This document shows positions 12,547 through 23,400 of a DNA stretch of 64,000 nt, in pieces. The stretch lies in the NCBI GenBank assembly GCA_036245805.1, contig BTRK01000006.1, forward strand, positions 31,996,901 to 32,060,900, written 5' to 3'. Below the pieces are notes generated by a model. It was not told the origin of the DNA. It ran no database searches and saw nothing but the letters and a program-made list of their open reading frames with translations. The translations under genes were made by a program, and so were the position numbers. This DNA is from Pristionchus mayeri. Lineage: Eukaryota; Nematoda; Chromadorea; Rhabditida; Neodiplogasteridae. Position 1 is the stretch's first letter. Every line of letters begins with the position of its first letter.

Positions 12547-13126
12547 CTACTTGCGACCAGCATATGAGTTTCCTCCGAGAGGGGCTCCTCCGATAGGGGC
12601 AGCATATCCTCCCTGCTGTCCTCCGAAACCTCCGATGGGAGCAGACTGGGCATATCCGCCCTGTTGTCCTCCGAATCCACCAACAGGGGCAGCCTGGGCA
12701 TATCCTCCCTGCTGTCCTCCGAATCCTCCGACGGGTCCAGCTCCGTATCCACCTCCGGGAGCGGTAGCGTATCCTCCTCCGGAAGAGGGATAGGCAGGGG
12801 CAGGAGGGCCGTAGGCAGGGGGAGGAGGAGCGTATCCTCCACCTCCGCATCCACCTCCACCACCTCCGCAAGGAGGAGGAGGGGGAGCTCCACCACCGCA
12901 TCCACCACCACAAGGAGGAGGAGGAGGAGCACCACTGCAATCAAAGTAGGTAAAGAAGTACGGTAATCGATCGATGCGAGAGTAATGGTAGTGTTGTGGT
13001 TATACGGTAGTCCGATAGGTCAAATACTCACCATCCACCCCCGCATCCTCCTCCTCCACCACCGAAGAGAGAAGAGAGGAAGGCATTAGAGACAACTGCC
13101 ATCGAGAGCACGATGAGGACCTTCAT
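12547..13126 (-). CDS. Glycine/proline-rich secreted protein, inverted copy A (160 aa)
   Basis: Two exons, 13,126-13,032 and 12,934-12,547, joined in phase 2 inside a Cys codon (TG|T). It starts MKVLIVLSMAVVSNAF, a signal peptide, then runs into Gly-rich CGGG blocks, PPPPCGG blocks and a repeat whose core is GGFGGQQGGYAQ (three copies). It ends GGNSYAGRK. Low complexity and Tyr/Gly content suggest an extracellular structural (matrix or cuticle-like) protein; that is inference. A TATATAA box lies about 48 bp upstream of the ATG (minus strand, near 13,172). Compared with its mirror at 14,996 it carries 14 extra residues, an added APPPPPCGGG-type unit near the start of exon 2. The introns are almost identical, so the duplication is recent or kept alike by gene conversion. 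A long Arg/Ser or acidic reading frame over the same DNA is a shadow. Confidence 0.88.
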
Positions 13127-14995
13127 GATGATTGTGATCGAAGGACGATGGATCGAGGGACGGGTCGAGGGGTTATATAGAGACTGGGGGCGGACCCGCT
13201 GCGTAGTATTAGCGTGGGAACCAATGCTCTCTTCCCCCTCGCAAGTCCATGGAAGGGAGGGAGTGAAGGGACTGGAGAGTCAGTCGATTATCCATACGGA
13301 GAGAGTGCAGCGGAAGAGTGGGAATGAGCTAACAGCCTGTCCAAAACGGGAGTCAATACATGCCACTGAGGAAGTTGAGATGATGGGCGAGGTCACGAAC
13401 AAGGGCAGAACGAGAAGAGATGCACCTGAGAGCATTGAGAAGTGATAGGAGAACAAATTGCAAGAAAGTTTATTATTAATCAAAAATGTTTCCAATATAT
13501 TAGCCTATTGTACCAGAATCACGTTGTCTTTAATATTGAGTAAGTAGAATTATCACTTTCCTTCAAAAAAATTTCTATTTGGAAAATCATCAATGATTAT
13601 GAGCAGAAAATGTTCGAAATTGTAGATTCACCAAGTCGTGAACATATTGCTTATTCGTATTGATCTTTAATCTGCGCCCTTTGATATGTGGCGTGGAAGC
13701 CTCAATGATGTGTTACACTCTGCACTCCTCTTGTATGGTAGGTGCGTAAACGATGCGACTGACCTCGTGTCTTTGGTTGTGACCGAGTGCAACTAGGTAC
13801 TGAGACTTTTCAAATGCTCTGTCTCTGGTCTTTCTCTCCTCTAGAGAGTGGGCAGATGGATGAGATTCGTTCTCTCTTCTACTACGCCCTCGCATTCCGC
13901 TCGAGGCACTATCCAATCGCCCGCTTTCTCTTTCCGTCTCTTCATTCTCATCACTGCGATCACGCAACGAGAAGAGAACCATGGGAGACAAATACCACTG
14001 ATCGGCAATAGATAATTGGAATAGGAATGGCATCGAATATCGATTGTAGCAGTAAGTACAAATGCAGATATTGTACTTTCTCAATTTTGGTTGTAATAAC
14101 GATATCAGAGTGAATATCTTATTGCTCCGGACTTCGCAAAATTAAATGCTCCCTAAATCCGCATTCATCCATAAAAATCACCCAATAAATGCGAATGATC
14201 TCCGTTACCCTTGGCGTTAATGATGCGTCAGTGAAGTGATCTTCTGTTGCATATTACTCGGGAGGGCGAAGAAGTATCTTTCACATCCATTGCAGTCATA
14301 ATAATTCACAGAAACCGTGTCATTTTATCTCGTTTTCACTCGCAGGAAACAGACGAGAACTAATGCTCTTAGCCAATAAAGTGAAGAGGGAACTGAAGAG
14401 CGATTACGCAAACTCGTCTGATCATCAGAGATCACGGACGGAACCATCCACTTCCTTTCACTTCCAATAATTAAAGTGAAGATCTCTCGATGGCAACATC
14501 GTCTAACTACATTTCCCTTTTGCAACGCATCATAAAGTGAGTACAATTGGAAACTTATTTCTGAGAAAAAAACGACTGATTTTGTGTCTAGAATAACGCC
14601 TGATTGCATGAGGCCATCGATGGGGTGGACAGAAGTTAAAGGAAAGGGGGGGGTTACATCAACTTGCTCACGAACACTTTTTAGGGTCCCACTGCGATCC
14701 TTCCGCATTGTTCTCATTAGTATGTTGTGTGAGGGAACGAATGCTCTCTCCACTTCGCATCTTCCCTCTCCACTCTAACCAATTAGAGAAGGGAGTACAC
14801 TCTGGTCTTTGCTCGATCCCTTCCTCCCCCCGCTTCTCCGCCTCCTTCCACTCTCTCCCCTCTGCACACTCTCTCTTGACTGCACCCTGAGGAGGATGAA
14901 GTCCAGACAGGGGCAGAAACATCACTACGCCATCTCACTGCCTATATAACCCCTCGACCCGTCCCTCGATCCATCGTCCTTCGATCACAATCATC
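13127..14995. promoter_or_regulatory. Divergent intergenic region between the two inverted Gly-rich genes
   Basis: Each flank has a mirrored promoter: TATATAA at 14,943-14,949 for the plus gene and its complement near 13,172-13,178 for the minus gene. A shared leader, CCCCTCGACCCGTCCCTCGA, lies between box and ATG on both sides. The roughly 1.7 kb between these flanks is not palindromic. I see no gene in it. Confidence 0.6.
14943..14949 (+). promoter_or_regulatory. TATA box of Gly-rich gene copy B
   Basis: TATATAA stands 47 bp upstream of the ATG, and a mirrored copy at about 13,172 serves the inverted paralogue. Position and conservation between the two copies support a core-promoter role. 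Confidence 0.65.
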
Positions 14996-15533
14996 ATGAA
15001 GGTCCTCATCGTTCTCTCGATGGCAGTTGTCTCTAATGCCTTCCTCTCTTCTCTCTTCGGTGGTGGAGGAGGAGGATGCGGGGGTGGATGGTGAGTATTT
15101 GACCTATCGGACTACCGTATAACCACAACACTACCATTACTCTCGCATCGATCGATTACCGTACTTCTTTACCTACTTTGATTGCAGTGGAGCTCCCCCT
15201 CCTCCTCCTTGCGGAGGTGGTGGAGGTGGATGCGGAGGTGGAGGATACGCTCCCCCTCCCCCTGCCTACGGCCCTCCTGCCCCTGCCTATCCCTCTTCCG
15301 GAGGAGGATACGCTACCGCTCCCGGAGGTGGATACGGAGCTGGACCCGTCGGAGGATTCGGAGGACAGCAGGGAGGATATGCCCAGGCTGCCCCTGTTGG
15401 TGGATTCGGAGGACAACAGGGCGGATATGCCCAGTCTGCTCCCATCGGAGGTTTCGGAGGACAGCAGGGAGGATATGCTGCCCCTATCGGAGGAGCCCCT
15501 CTCGGAGGAAACTCATATGCTGGTCGCAAGTAG
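14996..15533 (+). CDS. Glycine/proline-rich secreted protein, inverted copy B (146 aa)
   Basis: Exons 14,996-15,090 and 15,188-15,533; the phase-2 intron splits a Cys codon. It has the same signal peptide, MKVLIVLSMAVVSNAF, and the same order as copy A: FGGGGGGCGGG, PPPPCGGGGGGCGGGG, PPPAYGPPAPAYP, then three GGFGGQQGGYA units and the terminal GGNSYAGRK. It is a likely secreted structural protein. Exon 1 and intron are practically identical to copy A, and homology continues into the 3' flank up to about 15,665. The TATA box 47 bp before the ATG makes transcription start close to the gene likely. No enzymatic motif is present. Confidence 0.9.
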
Positions 15534-16268
15534 ATCAAGCAAAGAGAACACCAACCACGAGGTCTACAGCTTTACACTTTTCGTTGTGTAGTATTTATGA
15601 TGAAACAAGCATAAAAATGTCTTTCACCACGTTGCCTTTTCCATTCGCAAGACATGAAAGGGAAAGGTACTGAAAATCTCCCGGAAAAAGAGACAAGAAT
15701 ATCAATAACGTTCTTTTTTTCCATAACTTTGGCAAATAATTTTGTAGAACAAATATTGTGAATTTTATTGATTGGTCGCAGTCCCCGATTCTAACCTGCA
15801 CACCTTGTTTTGCCCATCTCGTGGGCGTGCAATGCCCTTCAAACTAGCAGCGAATCGAAATGCTCCCAACTCCTCACTCCTCTTTTATCTCCGAACCTGA
15901 TCCATCCTCTATGCTCGAGCCTCTCCCTCTCTCTTTTCCTCACTCCTCCGTCAGTCAGACAAATCGTGATGGCATGTGAGAGGGAGAGGTATCTACTGCC
16001 CTCTAAGGAGGCGACGAGAGAACCTCAGGGAACAGCCCTCTCCCTCTCCCATTCGACAAGAAAACAATAGAAGCAGAACGAGCCCACAAGGCAAGTTTAG
16101 TGAATGAGGAGTGCCTATCTCTCAACCTTGCAAGAAAATTCCACGAACCAATGGGCGAACCGGAAAAACCACTTCAAATGTACATTTACGATGGTGTGGC
16201 TTCCACCATTGGTTTGGCTTGGCACTTTAAACCAAGGTTAAAGCTTTCATAAATGTAGAGAAAGCATA

Positions 16269-17164
16269 TCACGCCTCTCATGAGAGAATCGGGACAAATC
16301 GGCGATTTCAGTTGACATTCCAATTATCGAAAATCTTGTTTATTGTGTTTCCATTTAGTACTTGCATAGACTAGACTAAAACTGAAGTTTCAGTTTTTTT
16401 ATCATGTTTCGCAGCTGCAGCAGGCTGCTGCAAAGTTAGATTGTTTAGAAATCGTTTTCGAGGTTTTCACGAATAAAAGTGGTGATTTTTGAACACGAAT
16501 GTATTTTTATGATCAAATGAACCATTTTAGTGCAACCAACTTGTTCATTTTTCACTTTTGCGACCTTTGCAGCAGAGGCAATTCATAACGGTTTTTAACT
16601 TCTTACTCGAACATCCCCCCACTCCAAATTTTCCCAGTTTGTAGAGCTCGAAATTCTGTAACTGGCGGACTTAAGATTCAGAATTCCTTGAGAGTGGCTC
16701 GTGCAACCCATTGCAAGGTATTCAGGGCTCTGAGAAAGTACCTTACCAGTCGAAATAAATTCCGAGAAAATTCAAGTAAGTACAGAATTTCGAGCTCTAC
16801 AAACTGGGAAAGTTTGGAGTGGGGGAAAAATCTATGTTCGAGTAAGAAATTAAAAACCTGTATGAATTGCCTCTGCTGCAAAGGTCGAAAAAGTGAAAAA
16901 TGAACAAGTTGCACTAAAATGGTTCATTTGATTATAAAAACACATTCGTGTTCAAAAATTACCCTTTTTATTCGTGAAAACCTCAAAAAACACTTCCACG
17001 TACCCCAACTTTGCAGCACCCTGCTGCAGCTGCGGAATCCAATAGGGTCGAAACAATTTTGGAGGGTCTTCTACGACCCAATACCGATGTAAAAAACAAA
17101 AGAACTTGAAAATGTTATTTTACAATGTCAACTCGTTGTCCCGATTCTCTCATGAGAGGCGTGA
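16269..17164. repeat. Foldback element, family with TCACGCC ends, TA flanked
   Basis: The left end TCACGCCTCTCATGAGAGAA is exactly mirrored at the right end, with TA outside both. Inner arms (16,440-16,700 against 16,770-17,030) are also inverted copies: GAACACGAATGTATTTTTAT, GTTCATTTTTCACTTTTGCG and the GCAGCAG segments. The same terminal sequence bounds the element at 48,267-49,285, but the interiors are unrelated. There is no transposase. Confidence 0.85.
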
Positions 17165-17912
17165 TATTGGTATATAGTAAATAGGATCTCACCAGTCTTT
17201 TTTCTGGTTTATCATGATTGGGGCATACATAATATGTGGATTTTTTTAATATTATACATAGTTAGGAATTTTGAGGGCAAAACAAGAAAGGCGCCATAAA
17301 TTTGACTCTCTTGTGGCTGCCAAGGAAAGCAGAGCACGGCGGGCTCCTAAATTGGTTTCTCTAACTACTACCACAACGCCCATTCTCGGATTTATCAGAT
17401 TTAAAATGTATGTTTAAAATGTATTGAATGAATGAATGAATTGATAATTCATTACTTATGCAATAATTGTGAAATAGAAAATTCGTGCATTGCTCTTTCA
17501 GGGAAGAGCCTTGCGCCCACTTCCGTTCTTTTCGTGACCTCTCACTAGCAGATCAACGATCGATCTTGCACGGACCTCACAAATGCACAACAAAGTAGAC
17601 GGGGGAAGGAGTTCATAATGCGTCTCAAAATACAGACCACCCTTTTGGATGTTCCGTAGAATTATGATATGCAAACTTGATGCGAGAGGTTTAGATATAC
17701 TCCATGAAATAAACATGCACAGTGCGTCTCGCAATTTCGTAAGCGTTGTGCTCAAGATTCTCAAAATTCAACGAGACGCACTCTTGTTTGTTGCAGTGTC
17801 AATAAGATGAACCTTAATAAATCGATATTTACAGACATATGGGACTGAAAACTGAAGAAGGATCATGATGAGACCTGGTGAAAATGAAGAGTGCAGCACT
17901 CAAACTGCTCTA

Positions 17913-18861
17913 ACAAGGGGTGACCGTTCCGTCGATATGGACTTTCTAAACGACACATATATGGTTGGATAGAGAATCAAATTCTAAGAAGTTTCGCTTC
18001 TTTGAATTTTGCGGAATGACCTCGGAGCACCTAATAAATCGATAATTCTCCGGGGCGCCATCAACGCAAAGCACAAGAACTCTTCCAACAGTGACAAGCT
18101 TCGGTGGTGTAGTGGCAAGCAGCGGGATTTGGAACGTCACGGTTGGCGGTTCGATTCCAGGTCTGTGCAAAATTTTTGCCACTTTTTTCTTTGTTCCTTC
18201 TATGTTCCGTGAATCGATTCTACAGCTTTCTGATATGTTTTATTCCAAGTTTGAATCTGGAAACACAGAAATAAGAAATGAGAGAGCTTAAATATTGGAA
18301 GAAAATACTTCAAGTTTAACCTCTCTTCCGCTAGTCACCATGCTACCAACATCGCTAAAATAGGTTCTGGTCTACTGTAGAGTATCTTTCTCGGGAAGAA
18401 CAGCGAGCAGTTTCGGCAATTGCAACCATGAAGACTAGCGGAAATGAAGGCGAACTTGAAGTATTTTCTTAAAATATTTTAGCTCACTCATTTCTTATTT
18501 CTGTGTTTCCAGCTTCAAACTTGGAGTAAAACATATCAGAAAGAAAGAGAATCGATTCAGGGAACATATAAAGAACAAAGAAAAAAGTGGCAAAAAATTT
18601 GCACAGACCGGGAATCGAACCACCGACCATACCGTTCCAAGTCCCGCTGCTTGCCACTACACCACGGATGCCTGCCTGTCAGGGCTGTTGGAAGAGCTCT
18701 TGTGCTTGCGTTGATCGCGCCCCGGAGAATTATCGATTTATTAGGTGCCCCGAGTTCATTCCGCAAAATTCAAGTAAGCGTAACTTCTTAGAATTTGATT
18801 CTCTATTCAACCACATATATGTCGTTGCGAAAGTCCATATCGACGGAACGATCACCCCTTG
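17913..18861. repeat. Foldback element carrying tRNA-like Pol III boxes in both arms
   Basis: The arms are inverted copies: ACAAGGGGTGACCGTTCCGT at the left is mirrored as ACGGAACGATCACCCCTTGT at the right, and the inner parts match to the centre near 18,390. TA flanks both ends. Each arm has a tRNA-like module, A-box-like TGGTGTAGTGG followed 41-44 bases later by a perfect B box GGTTCGATTCC (plus strand near 18,101-18,165; minus strand near 18,665-18,610). Acceptor and T stems do not pair well, so it is not a working tRNA; it looks tRNA-derived. Confidence 0.75.
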
Positions 18862-19391
18862 TAAGTCCTTCAATATCGACACAAGACAGAACGAAGGAAG
18901 GAGACCATGAGAGTGGCTACAGTCAGAGCACAGCAAGTGTGATCCTGTAGGGGGGACTCTTTCAATGTCCCATCGTATCCTGCAGCTCTCGTAAATTCCC
19001 TCCTTGTCCTTGTTCTTGTGTGTGTTTTGGCAGCCCGACCAATGGCTTCTTTCGCTCTCTCATCTCTATTCTCTCCTCCATTTCCCCTTGTCCATTGTCT
19101 CATGCACCATTTCGCGACTCTCCCCGCCCACTCGATAGCAAAATCAGGTCCCCATGGCATCTGTTATAAAAGGTGGCCCAATTGGCTGGTAGGAGCAACA
19201 GCTGCTCAACTATCCTCCTCGGACAGGATCATCTTGTCCCAGTGTACTGTAGATCCACTACCATATCCTTCTTTTATTGTACTCCATTGGTTGTGCTCAT
19301 ATCGCTACTCTTGTTTCTCATTGCGTTGTGCTCACATTGCGAATCACCTATCTGACCCACTCAACTATCATTACCGTACTCTTCTTCAGAC

Positions 19392-19958
19392 ATGTTCCGT
19401 TCCGCCTTGATCGTCCTCGCCCTTGCTGTGGCCTCCAACGCTTTCCTCTTCGGCGGATCCGGCGGCGGATGCGGATGCGGAGCGTGAGTGATTGTGAATA
19501 TGACCTACCGAATCGGGGGACTACAGTAGTCACGAGAAGCTGACTACTGTATTGTACTACTGTAGGTTGTTAGTTATTTGGTATGTATCACTAACTGAAA
19601 CAAGTAGTGGCATTGCAGTCCTCCTCCTCCCTGTGGTGGCTGTGCTCCTCCCCCTCCTCCCCCTTGCGGAGGCGGATGCGGAGGTATGAAAACACCTTAG
19701 TTAATCCACTATTCATTTCAACTCAATACGAAAAGGCTCAATGTCTAATGCAATAGTAACGGTACTCACTTCAGCTCCCCCTCCTCCCCCCTGCGGAGGT
19801 GGATGCGGAGGTGGATACGCCGCCCCTCCTCCTCCCAGCTACGGTTAGATTCGCATTTTGCAGTATCATACCGTTTCCAACACTACAATATATTGATGCT
19901 TATTGCAGCTGCTCCCGTCGCTCCCCTCGGAGGCAACAGCTATGCTGGACGCAAGTAG
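19392..19958 (+). CDS. Glycine/proline-rich secreted protein (91 aa)
   Basis: Four exons, 19,392-19,483, 19,619-19,683, 19,775-19,843 and 19,909-19,958 (phases 2, 1, 1). The product starts MFRSALIVLALAVASNAFLF, a signal peptide, then CGCGAPPPPCGGCAPPPPPP, CGGGCGG, a second APPPPPCGGGCGGGYAAPPP block and the terminal LGGNSYAGRK. That C-terminus is the same as in the inverted pair at 12.5/15.0 kb, so all belong to one family, with this copy shorter and lacking the GGFGGQQ repeat. Eight Cys residues in a small protein suggest cross-linking. AATAAA at 20,038-20,043 marks the 3' end. The gene is convergent with ARID4. Function is inferred only as secreted or structural. Confidence 0.86.
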
Positions 19959-20037
19959 ATCAACTCACCAAATGATAATGATCGACAGCCGATCAGTAAT
20001 TAATCGCTTTACTGTACAGACGGTAGTGAGTAGTGTC

Positions 20038-20043
20038 AATAAA
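20038..20043 (+). terminator. Polyadenylation signal of the 19.4 kb gene
   Basis: AATAAA lies 80 bp after the stop codon at 19,956-19,958. Confidence 0.6.
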
Positions 20044-20493
20044 TATATATTTCAAGAAAATCTCTGGTGAACACATGTACTTGTGAAGCACGCACCCTTC
20101 GAATAAACAGTCACTAAATCGATTCCACACATTCCGCTTGACAGATATAGACAGCTACGCAGTTCCCTCGCACATGAGGCCATCTCCACATCTTGCTTTA
20201 CCACTGGCAAAATCATTAGGAACAGCCTTCGGAACTTGAAGTTCCATCCACAAGAATAATTTACAAGTTAAACTAGCCGAAAATAAAACATACTTAGAGA
20301 CCAAAGACTGAGAACAGTGATTATTGCCAACACGGGGAATTAATCGACAGTAAAGAACTAAAGAACATTAATACATTCAAAAGAAACAGGTAAAAAGTTG
20401 AACAGTGTGTAAATATTTCAGTATCCAACAAAATGACAATCGAGACGTTTTTTTTCATTTAGACGCTTTTTAATAAAACCCAATATGGGTGTA

Positions 20494-23400
20494 CTAGACC
20501 TCTGCAGCTGTCGCAGAGGTCGAGGGTCCACTGGCTGCAGCTTCATCTGCTGCTGCAGCTGCCTCCTTCGCTGCCTTCCGTGCCTCCCTCTCCGATCGAT
20601 CCTTCTCTATCCGTCTTTTGACTGAAATCAGAGAAATGGGAGCATCTCAAGGAGCATCTCATTCGTCTCATTATTAGTTGATCTCATTCGATTTAAACAT
20701 TATGGAAATTAATAGCAAACTCTATCTCTATATATTCATCCATGATTATTGGCAGAATGTTTCTCCTCACTGGTAGCTTTGTTCCTCTTCTCCAGTTTGG
20801 CCAACTCCGCCCTCACTCCGTAGTAGTACTCCCTCAGTTCCTCCGCGTGCTTCTCCAACTGCCACCAATTGCACACAACCTTCTCCCCGTACACTCAAAG
20901 AGAACCATTCACTCGCGTATTCCACAAACACACACATCAAATATAGACAAAATGAAACTAAACGTTACTCGTGGGGTGCTCGATGACCATTGTTTTCTTA
21001 TTTTCACTATGTATCACGTGTATCACGAGTCAGTGGAGGTATGCGGGAACATTTTCGAAAAAGTTGTCTCCGATTTGGCTCATATTATAGTGGTAGAATA
21101 CCCTAGAGTGAAGATTTCGGAAAATATAAGTCATTGGCCCCAGAGCCGGCTTTTAGGAATTTTCCGGTTTTGCACCTGGATCTGCAGTAATTCAGCTCCC
21201 AGATGAGCTAGAGAGATGGCACTGGTCTCAAAATGACAGGAAAAATATGCTGAGAAATTTGTATGTTGACACCAAGAAGAGTAGATGACATTTGATTGAG
21301 TTATGAAATTACAGACGTGCCATGCCTCAAAAATAAAATATTTTCAGCGCAATGCCAGAGAGCGTATTAGAATTTTAAATTGAAATATGGAAGAACGAGT
21401 ACAAATACATATTGGAAAAATCTGAAAACCAGATTTGAGCCGGGTTGTATTTGGCAATTTTCGACCAAACTCGTGATAGTGATGTAGTCGAATTTTGAAA
21501 AAATTTAATCTCGGAGATTTTTCATTCAAATCAATCAGTTCAACAAATATCTAACGTTTAACGACTAAAGAAGTTATAATTTGATGATAGAACATGAAAT
21601 TTTCTCACTTCTAAAAATTGAATTTTCGACCCCTCTTTTTATTCACGTGTCTCCAATTTGAGTTGTTCACATCTCTAGAAATTCGCTTATAGGGCAAGTA
21701 CTACTAGTGGCCGACATAAGCAAATCCTATAAATATTGGCTATCCAGCTATTTCCATGTCATTTATAGATGACCTCGAACATGCTTGATCGTGAAGTGCG
21801 AAAGAAAACATAGCTACATTTTCAATAAATTATTGTGAACCGCAGCTATTTTTATAGTTCCATTTTTATAGTTAATAGTTCCAGTGTTTTCAATGATTCT
21901 CAGTCACAACATGATTTTTAGTGCTCAAAAATAGCTGCGGTTCACAATAATTTATTGAAAATGTAACGATGTTTTCTTTCGCACTTCACGATCAAGCATG
22001 TTCGAGGTCATCCATAAATGGCATGGAAATAGTTGGATAGCCAATATTTATAACAGGTTTCTTGTAAAAGTGTAGGAAAACTGACTCATTTGGCTACCAG
22101 GAAATATTTTATGGCACTGATTTTGATAAAACTTGGTTCATGGACATCAGGAAAAGGAAAAATTGGGGGTCAGGAAAAGGACTATCCGGTTGGTTTGGCT
22201 AAAACGGCAAATTATCGATTTTTTTTATCTACTCCGTCTGAGAGTCATAATTCAGTTCATTTTGATCGCACAGTGTGCAAATTGAGTGCATTCTGCTCAT
22301 ATTTGAATACCCTACAAATATGTCAACGTAGCCCAATGAGGCCGGATTCGTTTTAATGGTGAAAATAGCGAAAAACTAAATTTCGATATGAAAAATCGCT
22401 CATATCTCGATTAATATCCGGAAACCCAAAGCTTTTTATTTCAAATTCGGAATCTCCTGGCCAAATAAGGTGGTGTCTACGTTGATCATTTTCCACATTT
22501 CTGTCACCTCACTATGGATTCACTATGGGAGAATCTGGACCGTTCTGGACTTGGTCAAATTTTCGCGATATTGGTTTTCAGACCGTACCTTGGTTTAAAG
22601 TTGTCCAATTGCGATCTTAAAAAATGAAATCGATAGCTCTTTTTGAGACGGAGAAAAGTGTTTCTGAGCAATTTTGCTCTTAGATCTCTTGTTTTCGAGT
22701 TATTCGAGAACAAAACCTATTGATTGATAAATATACAGAAAATATCGATTTTCTGGCTTCGTATAGCGAAAACCGAATCATTTTTATTATTTCTATGGAA
22801 TCTCCACACAAAATTAGGGGGTGTCTATGGTGACTATTTTTCATATCTCTGTCTTCCCACTAGGGATTTACTAAAGGGTATTACAAGGGGGGCAATAAAA
22901 ACCAAGTCCGGAAACGTCGACTATCCCCCATAGTTCCAAAAATGTAGAGGTACTCCTTAAAACGTTCTCAATGTACATTAGACCTATTTTAGAAAGCGCT
23001 TCTTCCGTTTTCAACCCATACCAAAATAAGGATAAAAAAGAACTTGAAAAAGTACAGAACTACTTCACAAGACGTTTATTTATGCGCTGTTTTAATCACA
23101 CTTGGGAAAACATGCCCTCCGCTTTCGATCGCAATAAGAAACTAGGCATTGAGTCCCTGGAGAAGCGTAGAATGGCGATCGATATGAGAGAAGCCAATAA
23201 TCTTCTTAGAGGCAAATATAGTATTTCCAACCGAAAACCCCATTATTTTAAAATTTACTACACTCGAAACGGCATGAACTTCAACAACCCTGGATCGAAC
23301 TTCAACTATAGACATCATAGTTTCTTTCCAAGAGCGGCAAGGCTTTTAGTGAACAATGAGAATCAAACCAGTTCACCTGAGTAGTTTACCTTCCCGTATT

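Larger units (their letters stand above)
15534..19391. other. Intergenic DNA holding two foldback elements
   Basis: No supported gene lies here. The stretch contains the two palindromic elements listed separately. A TATAAAA at 19,165-19,171 lies 220 bp upstream of the next ATG and could be its core promoter, although no nearer box is seen. Confidence 0.5.

Noticed and set aside
12312..12944. 210-residue minus-strand frame and other long frames over the Gly-rich genes
   Set aside because: They are shadows of the Gly/Pro coding frame; the true frame has signal peptide, splice sites and a paralogue.
18101..18170. Complete tRNA gene
   Set aside because: A and B boxes are good but acceptor and T stems do not pair in either arm; treated as tRNA-derived.
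20742..21206. 154-residue plus-strand frame
   Set aside because: It overlaps an ARID4 exon in antisense and the arm of the giant foldback; no conserved protein.
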